64,000 nt of DNA from Pelobacter sp. UBA6093 (GTDB taxonomy: Bacteria > Desulfobacterota > Desulfuromonadia > Desulfuromonadales > Syntrophotaleaceae). The stretch is from NCBI GenBank assembly GCA_002435955.1, contig DIWZ01000032.1:1-64000 (forward strand). Reading direction: 5' to 3'. Position numbers and translations under genes: made by a program. The notes beneath the pieces were generated by a model, which was not told where the DNA came from, did no database searches, and saw only the letters and a program-made list of their open reading frames with translations. Shown one piece after another: positions 26,428 to 34,925 of this stretch; the stretch's first letter is position 1, and each line of letters begins with the position of its first letter.

Positions 26428-26994
26428 ATGGATATGATCACCCTGTTCGGGCTGGCCATCGCCCTGGCCATGGATGCTTTTGCCGTGGCTTTGGGATGCG
26501 GCCTGACCCTGGAGCGCCTGACCGGCAGGCATCTGTTCCGGCTCGGCTTCCACTTCGGTCTGTTTCAGGCCTTGATGCCGATCATCGGCTGGCTGGCCGG
26601 CCTGACCGTACAAGAATGGATCGAATCCTACGATCACTGGGTGGCCTTCGGACTGTTGGGGTTTGTCGGCGGCAAGATGATTTACGAGGCGTATCAGGAC
26701 GAAGCCTGCCGCGCGACCCGTGAAGACCCGACCCGCGGCATGTCGCTGGTGATGCTGTCCCTGGCAACCAGCATCGACGCCCTGGCGGTGGGCCTGTCCC
26801 TGGCTATCGTCGGCATATCGGTGTGGTTCCCGGCGCTGATCATCGGCCTGATCGCCGGCATCATGACGGTAGCCGGCATGTTGCTCGGTCGCCGGGTGGC
26901 CTGTTCCTGGGGACGGCGGGTGGAGATCGTCGGTGGCCTGATCCTCATCGGCATCGGCCTAAAGATCCTTTGGGAACACACTCTGGGAATGTAA
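26428..26994 (+). CDS. mntP: Manganese efflux pump MntP
   Basis: 188 residues with six hydrophobic segments and the two conserved acidic motifs ALAMDAFAVALG and ATSIDALAVGLS that define MntP. It exports Mn(II) through the inner membrane. The 56-base upstream gap is too short to hold a full yybP-ykoY Mn riboswitch and shows none. GAAGGA lies upstream of ATG 26428. It converges with the TPM-domain gene, with 19 bases between stops. Confidence 0.94.
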   Translation: MDMITLFGLAIALAMDAFAVALGCGLTLERLTGRHLFRLGFHFGLFQALMPIIGWLAGLTVQEWIESYDHWVAFGLLGFVGGKMIYEAYQDEACRATREDPTRGMSLVMLSLATSIDALAVGLSLAIVGISVWFPALIIGLIAGIMTVAGMLLGRRVACSWGRRVEIVGGLILIGIGLKILWEHTLGM

Positions 26995-27013
26995 AATCCC
27001 GTCGGGTTTCTGA

Positions 27014-28030
27014 TTACTCCTCGGGGTGGGGAAAACCGTTCCGGTCGAACTGCCAGTCTTCAAAGGCGAACATGAAGGGATGGTCGAAGCTGCGCAAATG
27101 CCACTGGTTACGATGATTGAAGCCGACCAGGATACTCATGGTAGCGAAATCAAGCATCCAGCCCTCCTCCCCCCGCACCAGAAAATACGGCGCCATGCTC
27201 CGCTTCGATATCGGGAAGCGGATTACCGCTCGCCCGTCACGCTGCAACACCTGCCCCTGCCCGATGTGGGCCTCCAGGGTGCGCCGCTCATTGTCCTGTT
27301 GAGCGTCGGTCACCAGCCATTTGCGAAAAAACTCGCGCGTTTCGGGGGAATAAAGCCCCAGCCCGGGATCCTTGATGCGGCCGCGCAACACTTCCAGGTA
27401 GGCCGCCAGGACCTGCTCGGCAGAAGGCTGCGCGCCGAATGCCGAGGCATCGTCGAGCACCGGTTTAGCCGGCATCCCCCCGCCGATGTTAACGGTACTG
27501 CGCGCCCCTGCCCCGCCCGACAGATGCGCCAACCCGCCCGCTTTCTCCTCGGGAGCATAACTCCCCTCGTCGATGGCCCCCAAGGCTTTGCCGACCACCA
27601 GTTCGACCGTCGCCTCGATGCCGGCCCCGATCCGACCTGCGGAGAAGAAAGGCGCCATCTGCCGCTGCTCGATATAACCGATAAAGGCGTCCGGGAAGAT
27701 GCCTTCCAGGTCGTAGCCGGTCTCCATGCGCACCTGACCTGCGACCGGATCGATGAGCAGCAGGACTCCGCGCGCACCCTTGGTACGTTTACCGATTCCG
27801 CGCTCATCGAACAAATCTACGGCCTCTGCATCGAGGTCGCCGGGACTGGCGTCGAGAACCACCACCTGCAACTCGATATCCAGCTCCTGCAGCAGTTTTT
27901 TCTGAAAACTCCGCAACCTTGTCTGCTCATCCGAACTCATCAGACCGGCGCGATCGTCGATGTACCGGTCGCCACAGGCCGACAGCAGCAGTGATAACCC
28001 CAGCAGCATGCAGTAGAAGAGACGCTTCAC
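27014..28030 (-). CDS. TPM-domain lipoprotein
   Basis: 338 residues starting with a lipoprotein signal (VKRLFYCMLLGLSLLLSAC). A TPM (YgcG) domain spans about 25-160 (DDRAGLMSS...QLDIELQVVVLDAS-like, then RTKGARGVLLLIDPVAGQVRMETGYDLEGIFPD). The C-terminal 130 residues resemble no family I can name. TPM proteins are membrane-attached and linked to photosystem repair in plants; in bacteria their role is unclear. The start chosen is GTG 28030 with AAAGGAT upstream, because it begins exactly at the signal peptide; the ATG at 28105 would add 25 non-signal residues. Confidence 0.82.
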   Translation of the reverse strand: MKRLFYCMLLGLSLLLSACGDRYIDDRAGLMSSDEQTRLRSFQKKLLQELDIELQVVVLDASPGDLDAEAVDLFDERGIGKRTKGARGVLLLIDPVAGQVRMETGYDLEGIFPDAFIGYIEQRQMAPFFSAGRIGAGIEATVELVVGKALGAIDEGSYAPEEKAGGLAHLSGGAGARSTVNIGGGMPAKPVLDDASAFGAQPSAEQVLAAYLEVLRGRIKDPGLGLYSPETREFFRKWLVTDAQQDNERRTLEAHIGQGQVLQRDGRAVIRFPISKRSMAPYFLVRGEEGWMLDFATMSILVGFNHRNQWHLRSFDHPFMFAFEDWQFDRNGFPHPEE

Positions 28031-28084
28031 AGTCCTATCCTTTCCCACCCGGTGAAAGAGACCACAACCTTGAAAACCATTATC

Positions 28085-28190
28085 GCGCTCGTTCGCCTTG
28101 CTCACTCAAGCGGCAAAGACGCCAAGAATACCCTTGTTTGCCTCCTTTGCGGTCTTTGCGGCTTGAGTAAGCGGAGCGAACGGGCGTGAG
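28085..28190. repeat. Long imperfect palindrome between genes
   Basis: The left arm (CGTTCGCCTTGCTCACTCAAG then CGGCAAAGACGCC) pairs imperfectly with the right arm (GCGGTCTTTGCGGCTTGAG then TAAGCGGAGCGAACGG). Related GGCAAAGACGCC and CGCGAAGCCGC motifs recur at 62330-62480. It lies downstream of RlmKL and may act as its transcript end. Confidence 0.65.
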
Positions 28191-28219
28191 GACGGTTTTT
28201 CTTTAATTGCGATTGCGCC

Positions 28220-30361
28220 TTACCGCCGTGTAATCCGCCAGCAGTTGTGGATCTTCGGGTTGCGGGCGAAATCGGGCGGTATGGTGTCGGCGGTGATATC
28301 TTCGATCTGCAGCTCCGCCAGAGCCTCGCGGTCCATGCGGAACTTGCGAAAGTTGTTGGAAAAGATCAGCACTCCGCCGGGTGCCAGCAATTGCGCGGCA
28401 AGGTGTATGAGCTGCACGTGGTCGCGCTGGATGTCGAGGGTGGCTTCCATCGATTTGGAGGTGGAAAACGTCGGCGGATCAAGGAAGATCAGGTCGTAGC
28501 TGCCGCGCTCCTGTTCGAGGTACTTGAGCACATCGGCCGCGACGAAGCGGTGTTGCGGACCGGACAGCTGGTTGAGCCTCAGATTGGCCTGCGCCCAGTC
28601 AAGATAGGTGCGCGACAGATCGACGGTCACGCTGGAGACGGCGCCGCCCTTGACGGCATGCACAGTGGCGGTACCGGTATAGCCGAACAGGTTGAGAAAC
28701 CGCTTGCCGGCGGCCATATCCTGCAACATGAAGCGGGTCGCGCGATGATCGAGAAACAAGCCGGTATCGAGATAGTCGGTCAGGTTGACCAGAAAACGGC
28801 AGTTGCCTTCGCGCACTTCGAAGCGCTCACCGGTGCGGTCGAGTTTCTGGTACTGATTACTGCCGGTCTGGCGGCGGCGCACCTTGAGGGTGATGACTTC
28901 AGGCTCGACCTCCAGCACCTCGGGCAGCACCCGCATCACGTCGCGCAGGCGGCGTTCGGCCTGACGGGTGTCGATGGTGGCAGGTGCCTGGTATTCCTGC
29001 ACATGCACACGGCCTTCGTAAATATCGACGGCCACCGAGTATTCGGGCATGTCGGCATCGTAGAGACGATAGCAGCTGACGCCATCCTGTTTGAGCCAGC
29101 GCCGCAGCTGCTTGATATTCTTACGCAGCCTGTTGGCGAACATCTGCGCCCCGTCGCTCAGCGGCGCCTGGGGCGCGTTGGCGCCGAAAAATCGCTCGGC
29201 GGCGATGTCAAAATTGAGCAACCGGCACTCCAGCGCGCCATTGTAGAGTTTATACAGCTTGTGCGCACGGATGCCGATATTTTTGGCCAGTTCCGGATTG
29301 CCGGTGAACACCGCGGCCTGCCAGCCGCCAAAGTGGGTGCGCAGCTTTTCACCCAGCAGCTGATACAAAAAACGCAGCTCGGCCACTTCGCCGAGCCGCT
29401 CGCCGTAAGGGGGGTTGGTCACCAGCAGGCCACCGGTTTCGGAGGTGCCAGGTACTTCGGACAGATCATTCAGCTCACCCAGTTCAAAGTGCAGGAACTG
29501 CTCGAAGCCGGCCATGCGGGCGTTCTCACCGGCAGCGCGGATGGCTTGCCGGTCACGGTCATAGCCCAGCATAACCGGCAGGTGCTGCAGCCCTGCCTCA
29601 CGTCGCTGGCGAGCCTCCTCCAACAGTTCGTCCCAAACAGCCGGCTGATGCTGCAGCCAGCCGCGAAATCCCCAGTAGGGACGCGTCAGGCCAGGCGCAC
29701 AGTCGGCAGCCATGAAGGCCGCCTCGATAACCAGAGTCCCCGATCCGCACATGGGATCGATCAGTGCGCCGCCCCGCGCTGCCACCTGCGGCCAGCCGGC
29801 CCGCAGTAATACAGCGGCGGCCAGGTTTTCCTTGAGCGGCGCCAACACCCCTTCGGTCCGGTAACCGCGCCGATGCAGACTGTCCCCGGACAGATCGATA
29901 CTCAGGGTCGCCTGATCACGGTCGAGGTGCAGGTTAAGACGGATATCGGGTCGTTCCAGATCGATGGAGGGGCGCTGATCGAAACGCTCACGAAAGCGGT
30001 CGACTACGGCATCCTTGATGCGCAGGGCGGCAAACCGGGAATGGTTGATCGCCGAGCGCCGCACCTGGGCGTCGACCACCAGGGAACCGCCGGCAGTCAT
30101 GTGCTCCTCCCAGGGCAAAGCCGCGACGGCCGCGTACAACTGGTCCGGGTCGGTGGCCGGGAACTCGGCCAACGGCATCAACACCCGACTGGCCAGGCGC
30201 GACCACAGGCAGACACGGTAGGCGGTCCGCAGCGACCCCTGAAAGGCTACGCCGGCTCGGGTTTCAGCCACTTCGAGAGCGCCCAGCTGGCGCAGTTCGT
30301 CAGCAAGCAGGGATTCAACGCCCTTGGGCGCGGTGGCGAAAAATCGAATGGGAGTATTCAT
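28220..30361 (-). CDS. rlmL: Bifunctional 23S rRNA methyltransferase RlmKL
   Basis: 713 residues. The N-terminal half has a THUMP-like region and an m2G methyltransferase domain (DPMCGSGTLVIEAA, LLVTNPPYGERL). The C-terminal half is a second methyltransferase with RFLVNLTDYLDTGLFLDHR, FLNLFGYTGTATVHA and FLDPPTFS, matching RlmK. In E. coli the fused protein makes m2G2445 and m7G2069 in 23S rRNA. Two in-frame ATGs (30376 and 30361) are possible; neither has a strong ribosome binding site. I use 30361, which begins at the conserved segment. Confidence 0.94.
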   Translation of the reverse strand: MNTPIRFFATAPKGVESLLADELRQLGALEVAETRAGVAFQGSLRTAYRVCLWSRLASRVLMPLAEFPATDPDQLYAAVAALPWEEHMTAGGSLVVDAQVRRSAINHSRFAALRIKDAVVDRFRERFDQRPSIDLERPDIRLNLHLDRDQATLSIDLSGDSLHRRGYRTEGVLAPLKENLAAAVLLRAGWPQVAARGGALIDPMCGSGTLVIEAAFMAADCAPGLTRPYWGFRGWLQHQPAVWDELLEEARQRREAGLQHLPVMLGYDRDRQAIRAAGENARMAGFEQFLHFELGELNDLSEVPGTSETGGLLVTNPPYGERLGEVAELRFLYQLLGEKLRTHFGGWQAAVFTGNPELAKNIGIRAHKLYKLYNGALECRLLNFDIAAERFFGANAPQAPLSDGAQMFANRLRKNIKQLRRWLKQDGVSCYRLYDADMPEYSVAVDIYEGRVHVQEYQAPATIDTRQAERRLRDVMRVLPEVLEVEPEVITLKVRRRQTGSNQYQKLDRTGERFEVREGNCRFLVNLTDYLDTGLFLDHRATRFMLQDMAAGKRFLNLFGYTGTATVHAVKGGAVSSVTVDLSRTYLDWAQANLRLNQLSGPQHRFVAADVLKYLEQERGSYDLIFLDPPTFSTSKSMEATLDIQRDHVQLIHLAAQLLAPGGVLIFSNNFRKFRMDREALAELQIEDITADTIPPDFARNPKIHNCWRITRR

Positions 30362-30662
30362 TGGCCAAACTTTCAAAAATGCAAAGGGAAAACTACGGAA
30401 AACATATCTTTAACCCGCTCTGACCAGCGGTCTGGCAGATCTCGGTAACCGATTGGCAGCCGCGATCTCGCGAAGGCGGCAGCATACACGTTGCCGCGGT
30501 GCCGGGCAAGCTCTACCCGACTCCACAGCCTGACCAGAGCGGCACCTGGCCGTAGACGATGTCAAACAACATTACCACCAGACTATAAGTCAGCAGTGTA
30601 AGACAGAGCGCGCCGACATGGGCCAGGCACAACCGCACAACCGCAACAATCTTGAGGTAAGT
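30362..30662. other. Intergenic region, no gene seen
   Basis: A 301-base gap between RlmKL and the GGDEF/EAL remnant. It must hold the RlmKL promoter. Short open frames here have no recognisable content. Confidence 0.4.
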
Positions 30663-31010
30663 TTATCCTCCAAAGGCCGATAATGATGGTTCGGCTGAAA
30701 ACTCCTGCTCTTGCAGGTGTTCCAGCAAGGCTTTTGACGCCATCGGCCTTCCGAAGTACTAACCTTGAACCTGAAAACACCCGAGTTTCCATAAGTACGC
30801 GACTTGTCCGACAGATTCAACCCCCTCGGCGATACAGTCAAGATGCAGGCTGCGTGGCATAGCCATGATCCCTTCGACCAGCGAGGCACTGTCTCGACCA
30901 TCTGCAACATCCCGGATAAATTTGCGGTCGATTTTGAGACGGCCGATGACGTTGCGTCCGCGCTCTTTGGTCGCGTACAAGGTACGATCATGCATGCTCC
31001 GCGAGAACAT
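30663..31010 (-). pseudogene. Remnant of a GGDEF-EAL gene, internally deleted and stopped
   Basis: In one frame the minus strand reads SMHDRTLYATKERGRNVIG, the end of a GGDEF domain, and runs straight into RLKIDRKFIRDVADG...LHLDCIAEGVES, the last third of an EAL domain. The EAL motif and the intervening 150-200 residues are missing. A TAG at 30761-30759 falls where the conserved QGYYFGRP tyrosine should be; the frame then continues YFGRPMASKALLEHL to a TAA at 30665-30663. Both lesions argue that the gene is dead. It lies just downstream of the SlyD-like gene's terminator. Confidence 0.85.
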
Positions 31011-31016
31011 GAAAGA

Positions 31017-31048
31017 TAAAAAAAGGGGGCCAGGAAGAACCTGACCCC
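31017..31048 (-). terminator. Rho-independent terminator of the SlyD-like gene
   Basis: On the minus strand GGGGTCAGG-TTCTT-CCTGGCCCC forms a 9-bp stem (one G-T type mismatch) followed by CTTTTTTT. It begins 27 bases after the stop codon of the gene ending at 31075. Confidence 0.88.
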
Positions 31049-31074
31049 AGACTACATGATCTGCATGGCGCCGT

Positions 31075-31575
31075 TTAGTGTTGACCGCATCCCTGGCACC
31101 CGTTGCTGCCGTCGCCGCAATGAGATTCAGGAACATCGACTTCCAGTCCGGTTTCGACCACTTCGATGTCGAAAACCAGGGTCTTGCCAGCCATGGCATG
31201 GTTGGCATCGAGGCGTATGGCTTCTTCCGTGATTTCGATAACCACGGCCGGTACCGGACGACCGCTCTGATCACGCAGGTTAAAGCGCTTGCCAACTTCG
31301 ACTGCGAGATCGTCGGGTACGTTGGCCTTGGGAATATCGATGATCAGATCTTCGCGAAGCTCACCGTAGCCATCCGCGGGAGCGATGGTGACTGTGGTTT
31401 TCTCTCCGGCTTTAAGCCCGGTGACGGCATCGTCGAAGCCCTTGATGAGCTGACCGGCACCTACGGTGAATTTGAGAGGCTCACGTCCTTCGGAGGAATC
31501 GAAAACCTGGCCGTCTTCAAAACGCCCGGTGTAATTAACGCTGATGGTATCTCCAGCTTTGATGGTTTCTGCCAT
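31075..31575 (-). CDS. SlyD-like FKBP peptidyl-prolyl isomerase with metal-binding tail
   Basis: 166 residues. The FKBP core is split by an inserted flap domain (about 70-120) as in SlyD: ISVNYTGRFEDGQVFDSSEG, LIKGFDDAVTGLKAGEK, then DANHAMAGKTLVFDIEVVE. The C-terminus ESHCGDGSNGCQGCGQH has three Cys and two His, similar in kind to the Ni/Zn-binding tail of SlyD. SlyD isomerises prolyl bonds, chaperones and helps nickel delivery to hydrogenase. A similar but tail-less paralogue lies upstream at 31713-32171. Confidence 0.92.
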   Translation of the reverse strand: MAETIKAGDTISVNYTGRFEDGQVFDSSEGREPLKFTVGAGQLIKGFDDAVTGLKAGEKTTVTIAPADGYGELREDLIIDIPKANVPDDLAVEVGKRFNLRDQSGRPVPAVVIEITEEAIRLDANHAMAGKTLVFDIEVVETGLEVDVPESHCGDGSNGCQGCGQH

Positions 31576-31712
31576 TTTTCCTTATCTCCTTGGTCTGATG
31601 GTTGAGACATGTCATCGCCGCATGCGACAACAGTGTAACCCCCATTGCGAATCTTCACCGGCCTGAATTGGTCAGGCCAAAGTCGCTGTATATGTTGTAT
31701 TCGCCCGATGGT

Positions 31713-32171
31713 TTACCCACCGAACAGATCGGTAGGTTTCAGTCCGGTTGCGACGATTTCGATATCGAAAATCAGTGTCTTACCGGCCATGGCATGATTG
31801 GCGTCGAGACGAATATTCTCAGTGGTAACTTCGATGACAGTAGCGGTTACCGCCTTGCCCCCCTGCAGAGGAAGCTTGAGTTGCATGCCGGGCGTCATGG
31901 TCATCTGAGCAGGCATACTGCTGCGAGGGATGGCCAGCACGTTGGCTTCGTCGCGCGGTCCGTACGCCTTATCCGGGTCGATGGTAACCTGAATGTGCTG
32001 TCCGGCCTTCATACCGCGCACTGCTTCATCAAAGCCCTTGATCACCGCACCGGAGCCGACCACAAAGGTGAAGGGTGCCCGATTGTCGGTGGTATCGAAA
32101 ACCTGGCCGTCCTGGTAGCGACCGGTGTAACGTACCCGGATGACATCTCCGTCCTTGATTTCCTGAGTCAT
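31713..32171 (-). CDS. SlyD-like FKBP peptidyl-prolyl isomerase without metal tail
   Basis: 152 residues with the same split FKBP layout as its neighbour: IRVRYTGRYQDGQVFDTTDN, VIKGFDEAVRGMKAG, then DANHAMAGKTLIFDIEIV. It ends KPTDLFGG and lacks the Cys/His tail. Its ATG overlaps the hpnG stop (ATGA), so it is probably translated from the hopanoid transcript. The pair looks like a tandem duplication with divergence. Role in the hopanoid operon, if any, is unknown. Confidence 0.9.
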   Translation of the reverse strand: MTQEIKDGDVIRVRYTGRYQDGQVFDTTDNRAPFTFVVGSGAVIKGFDEAVRGMKAGQHIQVTIDPDKAYGPRDEANVLAIPRSSMPAQMTMTPGMQLKLPLQGGKAVTATVIEVTTENIRLDANHAMAGKTLIFDIEIVATGLKPTDLFGG

Positions 32172-32947
32172 GCCTTGTCCTCCCCTGCATCAAAATGTTT
32201 TGAGTTCAAGCAGCAGCATTTTAGCCAGCCGCCTCGCAACGCCCGCAATGCGCGACCGAAATCCCCCTGCATACGCAGCAGCGCAGGTATGAGGGAAGGT
32301 TTATGAAACAGCAACGCCACCAGTCTGGCAAGTCTGGGACGACCCAAATCATCCACCAGGTCAAAAAGAGCAGCCGGTACCGAGCGCATCGATTCGTCAC
32401 AAATAGCCCGGATGGCGAAAAAGGGCTTCCCGCAGGCGGCGGCCACGCTTGCAACTGCAGCGCTTTCCATGTCGACCGCCAGAGCTTTACCTTGCTCAAA
32501 CTGGTGGGCCTTTTGTGCAACGGTCAATAACGGTGCCGCGGTGGTCAGAATACTTCCGCAGCGAACTTCGCTACCCAAACAGCAAGCCAGGGCCCGATAT
32601 AACGATGGATCAACCGGCCAGCGTTTATCATCTTCGTCTGCGACCTCACTGGCAAGCACGAGCTGGCCACTGGTCAAGTCGGGAGCAAGGCCGCCGGATA
32701 CACCGGCAACCCCGAGATGCGTGACACCTTGCCCGATCAAAAATGCGGCCGCCTCGGCAGCACGCTCGAACCCCATGCCGCAACGCACCCAAAGGGTGTT
32801 ATCTCCGGTCGGCCCTGCGGAGCTGCACAGCGCCAACTCGCCATGGCGAGACCAGCGCCGCCTGCCAAGCATTGCCCGGGCTTCACTCGGCAGCGCGACC
32901 ACCATTCCCAGTCGAAATGTCGTATTGTGCCGGAAATCCGGATTCAT
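32168..32947 (-). CDS. hpnG: Hopanoid-associated nucleoside phosphorylase HpnG
   Basis: 259 residues of the purine nucleoside phosphorylase/MTA-SAH nucleosidase superfamily: GMVVALPSEARAML at the start, VTHLGVAGVSGGLAP, and the C-terminal DMESAAVASVAAACGKPFFAIRAICDE. HpnG removes adenine from adenosylhopane in making ribosylhopane and extended hopanoids. It directly follows hpnH, the preceding step, which supports the call. ATG 32947 (GGAGG 7 bases upstream) is chosen because the longer frame to 33100 would overlap hpnH. Confidence 0.9.
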   Translation of the reverse strand: MNPDFRHNTTFRLGMVVALPSEARAMLGRRRWSRHGELALCSSAGPTGDNTLWVRCGMGFERAAEAAAFLIGQGVTHLGVAGVSGGLAPDLTSGQLVLASEVADEDDKRWPVDPSLYRALACCLGSEVRCGSILTTAAPLLTVAQKAHQFEQGKALAVDMESAAVASVAAACGKPFFAIRAICDESMRSVPAALFDLVDDLGRPRLARLVALLFHKPSLIPALLRMQGDFGRALRALRGGWLKCCCLNSKHFDAGEDKA

Positions 32948-32984
32948 CTGGGCCTCCGCCAGGTCAGGTATGCCCGGCAAAGAC

Positions 32985-33995
32985 TCAGTTGCCGGCACCG
33001 CGCAAAAACACCCGCAATGCCTTGAAAGGATGCAAGGCGGCATCGACAACGGCACTTGGTTCGAACCCGCAGTGTACCATACAATGGGTACAGCGTGCAT
33101 CCCTCCCCGTTCCGTAGCTATCCCAATCGGTGTCTTCCATCAAGTCACGAAAGCTGCCGGCATAGCCATCGTTGAGCAGATAGCAGGGGCGTTGCCAGCC
33201 GAACAGATTGGCCGCAGGCGTACCCCAGGGAGAACATGCATAGCTCTGACCGCCGGCCAGAAAATCCAGATAGAGGCTGCTATGGTTAAAATGCCAGCCA
33301 CGTGCCTTGGCTTGCGGCAGCAGTGCCTGAAACAGCTTGTGACTCCCCTCGCGGCCCAGGAAATTATCCTGCTCCTGCGCACTCTCGTAATTGAAGGCCG
33401 GGGCTACCGTCATGCCTTCGACGCCGAGGGACATGAGGAAATCGAACAGGGCCGCAGCACTTTCAGGCGTTTCGTTGCCAAAAAAGGTGGTATTGGTCGT
33501 CACCCGGTGACCTTCGGCAACCAGGCGCCGAATGGCATGCACCGCCTGATCGAACACACCCTGGCGATTGACCAGGGCATCATGTTTGTCGCGCAATCCG
33601 TCAAGATGCACGTTGAAAGTCAGATATGGCGACGGTTTGAAATCGTCCAGCCGTTTTTCGACCAGCAGGGCGTTGGTACACAGATAAACAAAACGCTTAC
33701 GGGCAATCAACTCACGTGCAATAAGATGGATATCCGGATGCATGAGAGGTTCGCCGCCAGGCAGCGAAACGATAGGAGCTCCGCACTCTTCGGCCATGGC
33801 TACGCATTTTTCGACGCTCAGCTGTTGCTTCATGATCTCCGGTGGATGGGAGATCTTGCCGCAACCTTTGCAGCGCAAATTGCACTGGAACAGGGGTTCA
33901 AGCATCAATACAAGGGGAAACCGGCGATTACCCTTCAACAACTGCTTGCAAATATACGCGCCAATGCGGGCTTTCTGGATAAAGGGAACTCCCAA
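32985..33995 (-). CDS. hpnH: Adenosyl-hopene transferase HpnH (radical SAM)
   Basis: 336 residues. The radical SAM cluster motif is CNLRCKGC (Cys-x3-Cys-x2-Cys) near residue 39, followed by SLPGGEPLMHPDI; the C-terminus has a Cys-rich segment DARCTHCMVHCGFEP. HpnH joins the adenosyl group to diploptene to give adenosylhopane. The start is TTG at 33995, supported by AAGGAG 8 bases upstream, and gives the expected MGVPFIQKARIG N-terminus. Full length. hpnG follows after 37 bases. Confidence 0.96.
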   Translation of the reverse strand: MGVPFIQKARIGAYICKQLLKGNRRFPLVLMLEPLFQCNLRCKGCGKISHPPEIMKQQLSVEKCVAMAEECGAPIVSLPGGEPLMHPDIHLIARELIARKRFVYLCTNALLVEKRLDDFKPSPYLTFNVHLDGLRDKHDALVNRQGVFDQAVHAIRRLVAEGHRVTTNTTFFGNETPESAAALFDFLMSLGVEGMTVAPAFNYESAQEQDNFLGREGSHKLFQALLPQAKARGWHFNHSSLYLDFLAGGQSYACSPWGTPAANLFGWQRPCYLLNDGYAGSFRDLMEDTDWDSYGTGRDARCTHCMVHCGFEPSAVVDAALHPFKALRVFLRGAGN

Positions 33996-34184
33996 AACTA
34001 TCTCCTTGAAACAGGCTTTTGAAAAGAAACGTTTAAGCCAGCGCCGGTTCGGATCATGCCGCTAGCAGGCTCACCGGCGAAACACAACGACGCAGGGCGG
34101 CGGCCCCTTGAAGTCGGACAACCATCCTGCGTCAGCCATTGTGAGTGCAATCAAAGCTTCGGTATAAAGCCGGAGCGAAAAAGA

Positions 34185-34925
34185 TCAATTATCATTCAGT
34201 CCTTCGCACATGCGAAGCTGCAAATCGAGCCCCCGTTGCCAGACGGTACCGGGATCTGCCTCGGGAGCCAGACCTTGCCACAGATTTTGCAATTGCCAGC
34301 AGGCATCCGCGGTTTGCCCTTCGTCCAGCAGCGCCTCGATAAGCCCCAGCCGATTATCCGCCTGATCCGGAGCCAGTTCGACCGCCTGACGAAAATAGTC
34401 CACAGCCAGAGCCGAATCCCCGATACTCACGGGAAACGCCGGTGCCCGCAGATAAAGATCACCGAGCATGCGGGCCGGCCCTGCCTGATCCAGGCGAGGA
34501 TTCAATTCCTGTGCGACCAGGGCTTCGCGTTCGATGACAGACACCAACGACAACGCCTTTAAAGGACTGCGCTGGGCCACCAGCCCGGACAGGTATCCGA
34601 GCAGGTAATGGGCTTCGGCGCTTTTTGGAAAAGCGGTTGCCGCCTGTTCGGCCAGCTTCCGGCCGGACTCGGCCGCCGCCAGATTGCCATCGGCACGCTC
34701 CACCAGATAAGCGTAGCAAGCGGCGCCACGCAACGCTGCGGCCGGCTCATCAACAGCGGCATTGCGCCAATGTTGGGCCTGGGTGTTATCGCAGGGCTCC
34801 CATAAATCGATACGTGGTACGGCGGCAGTCGGCCTGCCAACCGGGATTCCCGCTTTCCCGGCTGGAGTCGCGCATCCGGGCAGGGTGCATATTAACCCAA
34901 AAAACAAAACAATCACAACCTTCAT
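34185..34925 (-). CDS. TPR-like lipoprotein in the hopanoid cluster
   Basis: 246 residues with lipobox LPGC (Cys18) and a helical C-terminal part with TPR character (SAEAHYLLGYLSG, LAVDYFRQAVELAPDQADNRLGLIEALLDEG). It is probably attached to a membrane facing the periplasm. Its ATG overlaps the upstream gene's stop by 4 bases. A 189-base gap with no recognised gene separates it from hpnH. Function unknown; context suggests a helper of hopanoid export or of the PhnD-like protein. Confidence 0.75.
   Translation of the reverse strand: MKVVIVLFFGLICTLPGCATPAGKAGIPVGRPTAAVPRIDLWEPCDNTQAQHWRNAAVDEPAAALRGAACYAYLVERADGNLAAAESGRKLAEQAATAFPKSAEAHYLLGYLSGLVAQRSPLKALSLVSVIEREALVAQELNPRLDQAGPARMLGDLYLRAPAFPVSIGDSALAVDYFRQAVELAPDQADNRLGLIEALLDEGQTADACWQLQNLWQGLAPEADPGTVWQRGLDLQLRMCEGLNDN

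Noticed and set aside
28247..29809. 520-codon plus-strand frame opposite RlmKL
   Set aside because: Shadow of a well-conserved methyltransferase gene in G/C-rich DNA.
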